Under the pieces are notes generated by a model. That model searched no databases, was not told the DNA's origin, and saw nothing but the letters and a program-made list of their open reading frames with translations. From Candidatus Chloroploca mongolica (GTDB lineage: Bacteria > Chloroflexota > Chloroflexia > Chloroflexales > Chloroflexaceae): 32,824 nucleotides of DNA. This document shows positions 1-7,126 of the stretch, piece after piece. Each line of letters begins with the position of its first letter. The stretch's first letter is position 1. Position numbers and translations under genes: made by a program. The stretch spans positions 1 to 32,824 of the forward strand of contig NZ_SIJK02000059.1 of NCBI RefSeq assembly GCF_004762035.2, written 5' to 3'.

Positions 1-104
1 ACGGGCCAGTTCGCCATGTCGTTCCTGCGGACGGCGGCCCGCGCTTCCTCGGACGGGCCAGTTCGCCATGTCGTTCCCGCAGACGACGGCCCGCGCTTCC
101 TAGG
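1..104. repeat. 52-bp tandem repeat, two copies
   Basis: A unit starting ACGGGCCAGTTCGCCATGTC occupies about 1-52 and recurs at 53-104 with a few substitutions. The array may continue beyond the left edge of the window. I see no coding potential. Confidence 0.8.
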
Positions 105-137
105 TTGGCGCACGGCCCCTTCGCCCGATCAGGGCTT

Positions 138-150
138 TTCAGACAGCCGC
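138..150. repeat. Solo copy of a MITE terminal sequence
   Basis: CTTTTCAGACAGC lies here, immediately after the TAA stop (minus strand, 151-153) of the adjacent gene. It matches the terminal inverted repeat of the MITE at 8761-8878. No partner repeat is visible in the window, so it may be a relic or the end of an element that continues to the left. Confidence 0.5.
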
Positions 151-2313
151 TTACTCGGCGATCGTGCGCAGGTGTAAGAGGAGATGAGGGTAGAGCAAAT
201 TGAGCCGTTCGAGCGTCGAGGCCGGCAGGCTCCACACAATGACTGGCGTAACCGCCAGGGCACTGGTACGCCGTGGCGCGCCCAAGAGGGCAGCATAACC
301 ACCAATGAAGGTGCCAGGTACTGCTTTGAGCGCCAATTCATTACCGGCAGGATCGTTCAGGCGCATGGTACCAGATACCAGCAGATAGCCTTCGTACCCA
401 GGTTCGCCTGCCGAAAAGAGGATATCACCCGGCAACAGATGATGGGGTTGAAAATCGAGCGCAAGATCAAGCAAACTGGCCCAGGGCAAACTCCGTAGCA
501 TCGGCAGCTCGGCCATCCAGTCGGCACGGGTACATGCCTCGACGAGATGCAAGGTTCTGGCAATCGGCAAAAAGACCTCGGGGGTGAGTTTCAAAAGCTG
601 GAGTTCGCCGTGGGCGTGCATCGTGGTCGTACGGGCCTCGCCAAGCAGGGCACCACGCTCACCGATGCTGCTACCACGCCCTAGCAGGCGCATCTGCGCC
701 CCATCCATATCGATCGCGACCAGGCCAGAATGCACAATATAGGTCACACCATCAGAGGGATCCCCCTGGTGCAGAATCACATCGCCATCGGCCCAATTGA
801 CCGCTTCGACCTGGCTAGCGAGGATCAGCCGCTCGCCAATAGGCAAACGGGCAAAGATTGGGCAGGCAGCAATCGTCTCGACCATCTCGGTAAAGGTATC
901 GCCAGGCACATGGGCACCCATGCCAACGACCATGCCACTGCCGGCAAACTCAATGCGATCGCCCAGACCATCGCTATCCTCGGGCAACTGATGCTTGTTG
1001 GTATGAGCGAGCACCAGGCGTTGACTCTTGGCACTGAGCGTTTGAAGGAGTTGGGCCGACATTGTCGTATGGATCGATCCGCCGCCAACATCCTGCACCA
1101 GAATGCTCGCCCCTTCGGCAAAGCGCATTAGTTGCTCACGACGCCAGGGCAGCAACACACCCTGGGCTTCGAGTTCGCTAAACCAGGTCTCATCGTAGCG
1201 CATATCGCCCGAATAGCAGAGACCCTGCACCCGCACCGCAATCGTGGGAATCGAATGGATCGCATAGATCGCCTCAAAGTGGCGTCCTTCCAATTCAAGC
1301 GGGGTTCCGGGATCAAGGCAGTAGAAATCAAAGAGCGTCGCCACCTGATGCGCCGGGACATCGAGCATTGCTTCGAGGATGCGCAGCAGACTACGATAGA
1401 TCAAGGTCGAAGTGACCAAGCGCACCCGATGGCTGCCCATCAGGATCAATTCGGGCAACCCGGCGAGATGATCTTCGTGCAGATGCGACAGGACCACCTC
1501 AGAAATATGGCTTGGCGAGACGCCCAGATTGCCAAGGCGCAGCACAACATAGGCCGCCGCATCAAAGAGCGTTGCCTGGATCTGCACCGTTGAGCCGAGG
1601 TAGGCGAGAAAACAGGTGGTAATGCCGGAGGGATCAAAGCCATCGCTGCCGCCAATAAATTGCAGCGTAATCTCCTGCCGCTGGAGCGGGCGCGGTGGGG
1701 CGAGATGAAGTGGCACGGCAAGCGTCGTAATCTGGGTTGTGAGACGAGCGATGACGCGGCCTTCTTCACGAAAGACAAAATGGTCATCTTCAAGGGCCAG
1801 TTGCGTCACCCCAAAAGCGCCGCCCCCGGCCTCAAGGCTCACAATCTCGACGAGATCCTCTAACATCAACACACGCCCAAGCGGTGCATAATAGCCGACC
1901 GCAGCACACTCCTGCTGCACCCAGGCAAACTCACCATAATCTTCAGAATCAGCAGGCCCACGGATTGTTTCGTTGAGGATCGTGCGCAGACGCCGGGCCT
2001 GGTGCTCAGTGACCGTCACCAGGCGCGTTTTGCGTTGTTGCCCAAAGAAGCTCGAGTAGATCAAAAACTCGACACTCGCATAGTTGATCCCCCGGCGCAC
2101 AAAACCACTCGAGCCGAGCTCCTGCCCTGCCGTCAGATCAACCGGCAGCAGAATAATTGATGGAGGGATCAGACCATCATGCAGCAAATATTTCAGAGTC
2201 TCGGGGGGACAATGCACCAGCACATCACCATCACTGGTAGCCACCACTGCAACACTGTTGGGCAGGTGACGAATGCGGTCAGGGGATTCAGGACGTGTGC
2301 TTGTGCCAGTCAT
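151..2313 (-). CDS. MBL-fold hydrolase fused to two cyclic-nucleotide-binding domains
   Basis: The product is 720 residues. The first ~180 residues match no family I recognise. A metallo-beta-lactamase domain follows at about 215-470, with the metal motif HLHEDH at 277-282, a later metal-ligand-like SGD (368-370) and a candidate His near 437. Two CAP-type cyclic-nucleotide-binding domains follow at about 485-590 and 603-715. The first keeps the phosphate-cassette pattern GERGALL...RTTT; the second has GGYAALL...RRTS, with Gly replacing the usual Glu, so it may bind weakly or not at all. The likely role is a cytosolic metal-dependent hydrolase or phosphodiesterase controlled by cAMP/cGMP, but the substrate is unknown. 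The ATG is preceded by GAAGGAAA at good spacing. It is separated from mutS2 by 166 bp. Confidence 0.85.
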   Translation of the reverse strand: MTGTSTRPESPDRIRHLPNSVAVVATSDGDVLVHCPPETLKYLLHDGLIPPSIILLPVDLTAGQELGSSGFVRRGINYASVEFLIYSSFFGQQRKTRLVTVTEHQARRLRTILNETIRGPADSEDYGEFAWVQQECAAVGYYAPLGRVLMLEDLVEIVSLEAGGGAFGVTQLALEDDHFVFREEGRVIARLTTQITTLAVPLHLAPPRPLQRQEITLQFIGGSDGFDPSGITTCFLAYLGSTVQIQATLFDAAAYVVLRLGNLGVSPSHISEVVLSHLHEDHLAGLPELILMGSHRVRLVTSTLIYRSLLRILEAMLDVPAHQVATLFDFYCLDPGTPLELEGRHFEAIYAIHSIPTIAVRVQGLCYSGDMRYDETWFSELEAQGVLLPWRREQLMRFAEGASILVQDVGGGSIHTTMSAQLLQTLSAKSQRLVLAHTNKHQLPEDSDGLGDRIEFAGSGMVVGMGAHVPGDTFTEMVETIAACPIFARLPIGERLILASQVEAVNWADGDVILHQGDPSDGVTYIVHSGLVAIDMDGAQMRLLGRGSSIGERGALLGEARTTTMHAHGELQLLKLTPEVFLPIARTLHLVEACTRADWMAELPMLRSLPWASLLDLALDFQPHHLLPGDILFSAGEPGYEGYLLVSGTMRLNDPAGNELALKAVPGTFIGGYAALLGAPRRTSALAVTPVIVWSLPASTLERLNLLYPHLLLHLRTIAE

Positions 2314-2415
2314 GGGGTATTTCCTTCAACAGAACCCGACCAAAATCCCTCAAAGCATATATTAAACGATCAAATGCTTTTTGTTTGCAGATATTCGCTA
2401 CGTGTTTTGTTCGAT

Positions 2416-2444
2416 GAAAGACACCAGCTTTACTGGCATCTTTC
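2416..2444 (-). terminator. Possible hairpin terminator downstream of mutS2
   Basis: GAAAGA and TCTTTC arms enclose CCAG/CTGG around a CTTTA loop. It lies between the mutS2 stop (2480) and the start of the MBL gene (2313). No clear T-run follows on the minus strand, so the terminator role is tentative. The rest of 2314-2479 is AT-rich and probably carries the MBL gene promoter. Confidence 0.35.
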
Positions 2445-2479
2445 ACCCAACCAACACATTTCGTAGCCCAGGAAGGATT

Positions 2480-4987
2480 TTAGCGTTCAACGAGGGTAGC
2501 AACCGTCACACCATCCCCACCATCGCGCCCGCCGCCAGTGAAATTGACGACCAGGGGATGGGTCTGGAGGACATCACGCACGATCTGGCGCAGGGCACCT
2601 GTACCTTTGCCATGCACGAGGCGCACCTGGGAGAGGCCGGCGAGGTAGGCATCGTTGAGGTAGCGATCAAGCCGGTCGCTCACTTCGTGAGCGCGCCAGC
2701 CACGCATATCGAAGGTCATGGAGACATCTGGGGGAGGCGGGAGGGAGACGGTACGTTCGGGGCGATAGTCGCGACGAGAATTCGCCGTTTCAGGCTGACC
2801 TTTTTCGCGGGTCAATTCGCGGAGATCAACCGTCATCCGAAACCCACCAACCTGAACGGTCGCCGTGGCGTCTTCATGATCGAGCGCGACGATTTCGCCT
2901 TTGAGCCCGACGGAACGCACCATGACGGTATCACCAGGTTGCAATGGGCGCGGTTCCTGAGTACGCGGGGCGACGGTGGCAGGCCTAGCTTGCCTGGCGG
3001 CGGCTTTCACCTGCTCGGCAGTATCCTTCAAGCGCTGATCGGCCTCTTCGAGCCACTGACGCGAGAGCGAGACACTGCGGAAGTCGTCACGTAACCGTTT
3101 GAGTTCGCCGCGTGCTTCGCGCAATTCTTCTTCGAGCTCACGATGGGCGGCTTCAGTCTCTTGTTCACGCTGCTGCTGAAATTGCAGCCATTCGTGTTCG
3201 AGGCGATCGCGGTACTTCTCGGCATCAACGCGGAGTTCTTCGGCACGTTGGAGGGCACGTGCCGTTGCTTCACGTTCTTTATGAATGCCGGCGAGCAGAT
3301 CCTCGACCGCTGCATCGCTCCGGTCAAGCGTGCTATGCGCCCGGTCAACCAGCACAGAATCGAGGCCGAGTCGACGCGCAATCGCGAGCGCATTGGAACG
3401 CCCTGGCAAGCCAATGCTCAGACGATAGGTGGGGGCAAGCGTTTCGAGGTCAAATTCGACCGAGGCATTCTGCACGCCATCGGTATTGTAGGCAAACGCC
3501 TTGAGCTCGGCATAGTGGGTCGTCGCGACACCGAGCACACCGAGTTCGAGCAGGCGCTCGACAATGGCGCGGGCGAGAGCGGCACCCTCCACCGGATCGG
3601 TACCGGCCCCGAGTTCATCAAAGAGCACCAGCGCAGGCGGGCGTTCTTCACTCAGCAATTTCCAGTGATCGGCATCCCAGAGTTCTTCGGGCAACGGCAC
3701 TGCTTCGAGCGCACCAAGGACGCGAATGATCGTGCGCATATGCGACGAAAAGGTCGAAAGGCTCTGCTCGATACTCTGTTCGTCGCCAATATCGGCGAAG
3801 ATATGGTGGAAGACCGGCAGGCGCGACGGGGCGGCAGCGGGAATATGCAGACCGGCCTGGGCCATCAGCGCCAGCAAGCCGGTCGTTTTGAGGGCAACCG
3901 TTTTTCCGCCGGTATTTGGGCCTGTGATCAACAGCAAACGAAACGAATCGCCGAGCCAGAGCGTCACTGGTACGACGGTACTTTGATCAAGCAGCGGATG
4001 GCGCGCCTCGGTGAGCAACAATGGTGCTCGCTCACGGTCGGGGTCAACAAGTTGAGGATCAGCCACCGGGGGAAGCGGCACATCAGGCGACCAGTTGACC
4101 ACCTCGGGGGCGACGCAGCGCAGGCTCGTTGCATATTTGGCTTTGGCAAAAGCGAGATCAAGCTCGGCGATAGCTTCGACGGCGGCCACAAGCAGCGGCG
4201 CGGCAAGACCCACCCGCTCGGCAAGTGCGGCGAGGATGCGCTGCACCTCCTCTTCTTCGGCAGATTGCAACTCACGCCAGCGATTATTCAACTCGACCAC
4301 CGCCATTGGCTCGATATAGAGCGTTGCACCGCTACTCGACTGGTCATGCACGAGACCGCGTACATCTTTGCGATGGCTGGCCTTGACGGGCACCACATAC
4401 CGCCCGTTGCGCACAGTAATAATTGGCTCTTGCAGGGCAGCACCAACGGTAGCCGACCCGATCATATGCTGAAGCTTTTCCTGGAGGCGAGCAAAGGCAA
4501 TCCGGATCTCGCGGCGCAGACGGCCCAGTTCAGCGCTTGCGCTATCAAGCACATTGCCATCATCACCAATCGCGTGCAGAATCTCATCTTCAAGCGGCGG
4601 CAGGATCGGCAGCAACGCGGCGCGCTCGATCACAAGGGGAAAGAGCTCGGGGTTGAGCTTGAGCAAACGAGTGCGGATCTGGCGAGCAGCCATTGTCGTA
4701 CCCGCAATTTCAAGCAAGCTCGGGCCATCGAGCAACCCGCCGCGCTCGGCATGGCGAGCGGCGCGACGAATATCGCGAACGCCGCCAATCGAAAGATCAG
4801 GAAACTCATCGAGCAACTGACGGGCTTCGCTGGTCAACGCGAGGGCCTGACGAACCTCGGGCATCTGCGTCGAAGGCAAGAGCGCGAGGGCAAGCTCGCG
4901 TGACGCAGAAAAGGCCGTATAGCGAGCGAGATGCTCGCGAATTTTGAAAAACTCGAGGGTTTCGAGGGTTTGTGGTGCTATGTTCAT
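2480..4987 (-). CDS. mutS2: Endonuclease MutS2 / RqcU-type ATPase
   Basis: The product is 835 residues and is full length for MutS2. It has the family's N-terminal start (MNIAPQTLETLEFFKI), a core-clamp region, Walker A GPNTGGKT at 356-363 and Walker B LVLFDELGAGTDP near 453-465. A long charged coiled coil follows, then a C-terminal Smr nuclease domain from about 759 with DMRG and HGKGTGALR. The MutS N-terminal mismatch-recognition domain is absent, as is normal for MutS2. Family members suppress recombination and, in Bacillus, act on collided ribosomes. The frame stays open upstream to 5179, but that part reads hairpin-repeat DNA, so I chose the ATG at 4987. An insertion of about 20 residues (LPEELWDADHWK region) precedes Walker B. 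Confidence 0.95.
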   Translation of the reverse strand: MNIAPQTLETLEFFKIREHLARYTAFSASRELALALLPSTQMPEVRQALALTSEARQLLDEFPDLSIGGVRDIRRAARHAERGGLLDGPSLLEIAGTTMAARQIRTRLLKLNPELFPLVIERAALLPILPPLEDEILHAIGDDGNVLDSASAELGRLRREIRIAFARLQEKLQHMIGSATVGAALQEPIITVRNGRYVVPVKASHRKDVRGLVHDQSSSGATLYIEPMAVVELNNRWRELQSAEEEEVQRILAALAERVGLAAPLLVAAVEAIAELDLAFAKAKYATSLRCVAPEVVNWSPDVPLPPVADPQLVDPDRERAPLLLTEARHPLLDQSTVVPVTLWLGDSFRLLLITGPNTGGKTVALKTTGLLALMAQAGLHIPAAAPSRLPVFHHIFADIGDEQSIEQSLSTFSSHMRTIIRVLGALEAVPLPEELWDADHWKLLSEERPPALVLFDELGAGTDPVEGAALARAIVERLLELGVLGVATTHYAELKAFAYNTDGVQNASVEFDLETLAPTYRLSIGLPGRSNALAIARRLGLDSVLVDRAHSTLDRSDAAVEDLLAGIHKEREATARALQRAEELRVDAEKYRDRLEHEWLQFQQQREQETEAAHRELEEELREARGELKRLRDDFRSVSLSRQWLEEADQRLKDTAEQVKAAARQARPATVAPRTQEPRPLQPGDTVMVRSVGLKGEIVALDHEDATATVQVGGFRMTVDLRELTREKGQPETANSRRDYRPERTVSLPPPPDVSMTFDMRGWRAHEVSDRLDRYLNDAYLAGLSQVRLVHGKGTGALRQIVRDVLQTHPLVVNFTGGGRDGGDGVTVATLVER

Positions 4988-5063
4988 AGGACGTATGGTA
5001 CCACAGCCAGGCTGTGGGCACCTCATCCATAGGATTGATTTTTGGGGGCCTGCGGACTGATGC

Positions 5064-5210
5064 GCATGGGTTTTTAGGGCTGTCGCCCTAAAAACCCATG
5101 CTTGTGCTGGCGAAAACGGCCAGCGAAGCTGGCCGTTTTCGCCAGCACAAGCGAGATGCTTGGGGCCGCAGCCCCCCAAGCGTGGGTGTGTAGAGCGGTT
5201 GCCCTACAAG
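5064..5210. repeat. Cluster of perfect hairpins between hemH and mutS2
   Basis: A 16-bp perfect stem (5064-5079 with 5086-5101, loop CTGTCG) abuts a 24-bp perfect stem (5101-5124 with 5128-5151, loop GAA). A GC-rich mini-hairpin, GGGGCCGCAGCCCC, follows near 5161-5176. The tail GTTGCCCTACAAG resembles the flanks of the hairpins at 9901 and 15850-16080. It probably terminates hemH transcription incidentally. Confidence 0.85.
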
Positions 5211-6313
5211 CGCAGCTGACTGTTGTGCGCGAGCTCAACGGATTCCGGCGAGGCAACCGGATTGAGCAGGTTGCGACACTGGTCGCTGGTGCATCCGGGG
5301 CAGCGCAGGGGGTACTGGCGCGAGTGATTGCGCCCGCTTGCAAGGTGGTCAGCGACGAGATCAGCCAGGGTACGCTGAAAGTTTTCGTCGTCGTTGAGGG
5401 CAGGAACACGTTTGAAGTTGGTGATGCCGACGCGGTGAGCTAATTCGCCGTATTCATGGTCAATCTCGGCGAGCGTTTCAATGTGGTCACTCGTGAAAGC
5501 AATCGGGACAACGAGAACGTTGCGCCGCCCCTGCGCACCCAATTGCTTGATCACCTGCTCGGTCTGTGGCCCAAGCCAGCGCACTGGACCAACCGCCGAT
5601 TGGTAAGCAAGCAGATATTCGTACGCAAACCCAAGCCGCTCCATCACCGCCTGCACACTTGCACCAATCTCTTGGGGATACGGGTCGCCACGGTCAATGA
5701 TCTTGAGGGGCAGCGAGTGGGCGCTAAACAGCAAGAGCACATTGTCTCGTTCAGCGGCAGGAAACTGTTCCAGGCCAAGCTGCACGCTACGGGTCATTGC
5801 CTCGATAAAACCGGGATGGGTCGGCCAGCGGTCAATCACGCTCCAAGAGAAAGCGTTGCTGAGGCCGAGCCGCCGCGCTGCACGCCAGAGCTCGTTGAGG
5901 CTTGAGCCGGTGGTGGCGCAGGAAAACTGGGGATACTGGGTAAAAGCGACCGCACGTTGCACCCCATCGGCCTGCATCTGACGCAAGGCATCTTCGCTAA
6001 AGGGAGGCGCATAGCGAAAAGCGACATAAAACCGATGAGGGGCCGTCGCCGGCGAGAGCCGGTCGAGCCAACGGATCATGCCCTCGCCCTGGATGGTGGT
6101 CCAGCGCAAAATCGGTGAACCACCGCCAATGAGGCGATAATTCTCTTGCACGGCAGCGGTGCGTCGCCGTGCAATGAAGGGGCCGAGCCAGGCTTGCAGG
6201 GGCAACTGAATAATTTCGCGGTCAGCAAAGAGGCGAACGAGAAAAGGGCCGACTTCATCGAGGGTCGCTGGTCCCCCGAGGTTAAGCATCACAATGCCAG
6301 TCTGCACGGACAT
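5204..6313 (-). CDS. hemH: Ferrochelatase with predicted [2Fe-2S] site
   Basis: The product is 369 residues. It inserts Fe2+ into protoporphyrin IX (or coproporphyrin III) in haem synthesis. Family landmarks are LNLGGP at 11-15, YPQFSCATTGSSLN at 127-140, the catalytic His in SAHSLP (H199) and FTSDHIETLAEIDHEY from 273 with the catalytic Glu. The C-terminus carries CPGCTSDQC (C338, C341, C346). Together with C132 in FSCATTG this reproduces the C-x2-C-x4-C plus upstream-Cys arrangement of the [2Fe-2S] cluster of animal ferrochelatases. An AAAGGTAG ribosome site precedes the ATG. High haem demand fits the multihaem cytochrome genes nearby. GAGCGCACGCGCTC (about 6335-6348), a near-palindrome upstream, could be an operator. 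Confidence 0.95.
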   Translation of the reverse strand: MSVQTGIVMLNLGGPATLDEVGPFLVRLFADREIIQLPLQAWLGPFIARRRTAAVQENYRLIGGGSPILRWTTIQGEGMIRWLDRLSPATAPHRFYVAFRYAPPFSEDALRQMQADGVQRAVAFTQYPQFSCATTGSSLNELWRAARRLGLSNAFSWSVIDRWPTHPGFIEAMTRSVQLGLEQFPAAERDNVLLLFSAHSLPLKIIDRGDPYPQEIGASVQAVMERLGFAYEYLLAYQSAVGPVRWLGPQTEQVIKQLGAQGRRNVLVVPIAFTSDHIETLAEIDHEYGELAHRVGITNFKRVPALNDDENFQRTLADLVADHLASGRNHSRQYPLRCPGCTSDQCRNLLNPVASPESVELAHNSQLRL

Positions 6314-6417
6314 GAGCGAACTACCTTTGTATTGAGCGCACGCGCTCTTCTTCAGAATCTATACAAATCTTATCAAAACTATGCGTAGTATACCATATAT
6401 ATCGTAGGGCCGAAGCA

Positions 6418-6565
6418 CGCGTGGGGGCGGGGCGTGGGGGCACGGCGACGCCGTGCCCGTACGGGGGGCGGCAGGGGCACGAGCAAGCCGTGCCCGTACG
6501 GGCGGCGGTGCGTTGTAGGGGCACGGCTTGCCCGTGCCCTGCGTTGGTAGGGCACGGGCAAGGGG
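6418..6565. repeat. GC-rich palindromic repeats (GGGCACGGC type)
   Basis: This tract contains repeated GGGCACGG..CCGTGCCC palindromes separated by GTACGGG or GTAGGG. They are similar in design to the arrays at 19180 and 22530. Apparent open frames here are compositional artefacts. Confidence 0.75.
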
Positions 6566-6584
6566 GGCGGCGCGCCGTGTCACC

Positions 6585-6900
6585 CCGCTGCCGCTGCGCC
6601 CGCCGTGTCACCCCGCTGCGCCAGCCATGTCACCCCGAGCGCAGCGAGGGGTCTTCCATGCGCCACAGCGAAGATTCCTCACTCCGTTCGGAAGGACATG
6701 GCTGGCGTTGGCACCCCGCTGCGCGCCCTTGCCACCCCAAGGCATCCGCCCTGTCACTCCGAGCGCCCGCCGTGTCACCCCGCTGCACCAGCCATGTCAC
6801 CCCGAGCGCAGCGAGGGGTCTTCCATGCGTAGCAGCGAAGATTCCTCACTCCGTTCGGAATGACATGGCTGGCGTTGGCACCCCGCTGCGCGCCCCTGGC
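6585..6900. repeat. CACCCCGAGCGCAGCGAGGGG repeat block, copy set 1
   Basis: Two full units carry GAGCGCAGCGAGGGGTCTTCC, then GAAGATTCCTCACTCCGTTC, then GACATGGCTGGCGTTGGCAC. They are interspersed with short CGCC(G/A)TGTCACCCCGCTGC modules. The same family recurs at 28836-29225 and 32565-32824. The ends of each unit are partly complementary (ACCCCGAGCG with CGTTCGGAATGACA). It is non-coding. Confidence 0.85.
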
Positions 6901-6904
6901 CCTC

Positions 6905-7108
6905 TTGGGATACTGCTGGCAAACCCCAACTGAGCGGCACCCTGCGTTTTTCGGGTCGTCTTGCGTCGAGAAATTGCGCCTCGTGCGGCGTGGGCCACCA
7001 AGCGAGGTCGTCACAGCCCTCCTCCGCAAAAAACCGCAACGACGCTGTGGGGAGTACAGGCTCTCTGAGCGAAGGTCGCTCATCCAACGTTTGCCAGCAG
7101 TATCCCAA
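6905..7108. mobile_element. 204-bp MITE-like element with 20-bp perfect TIRs
   Basis: TTGGGATACTGCTGGCAAAC at 6905-6924 has its exact reverse complement at 7089-7108. The interior has no transposase and only spurious frames. The right end lies 18 bp from the stop codon of the glycosyltransferase gene. I could not identify a target duplication. Confidence 0.7.
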
Positions 7109-7126
7109 AAGGCACGGGCGGCGGAG

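Noticed and set aside
3143-4903. Long plus-strand open frame (586 codons) opposite mutS2
   Set aside because: It is fully antisense to a convincing MutS2, has no recognisable motif and reflects high GC and codon bias.
4988-5179. N-terminal extension of MutS2
   Set aside because: It translates hairpin-repeat DNA; the family N-terminus begins at the ATG at 4987.
6797-7108. Minus-strand frame inside the 204-bp element as a transposase remnant
   Set aside because: About 60 residues with no transposase motif, and it runs into the neighbouring repeat.
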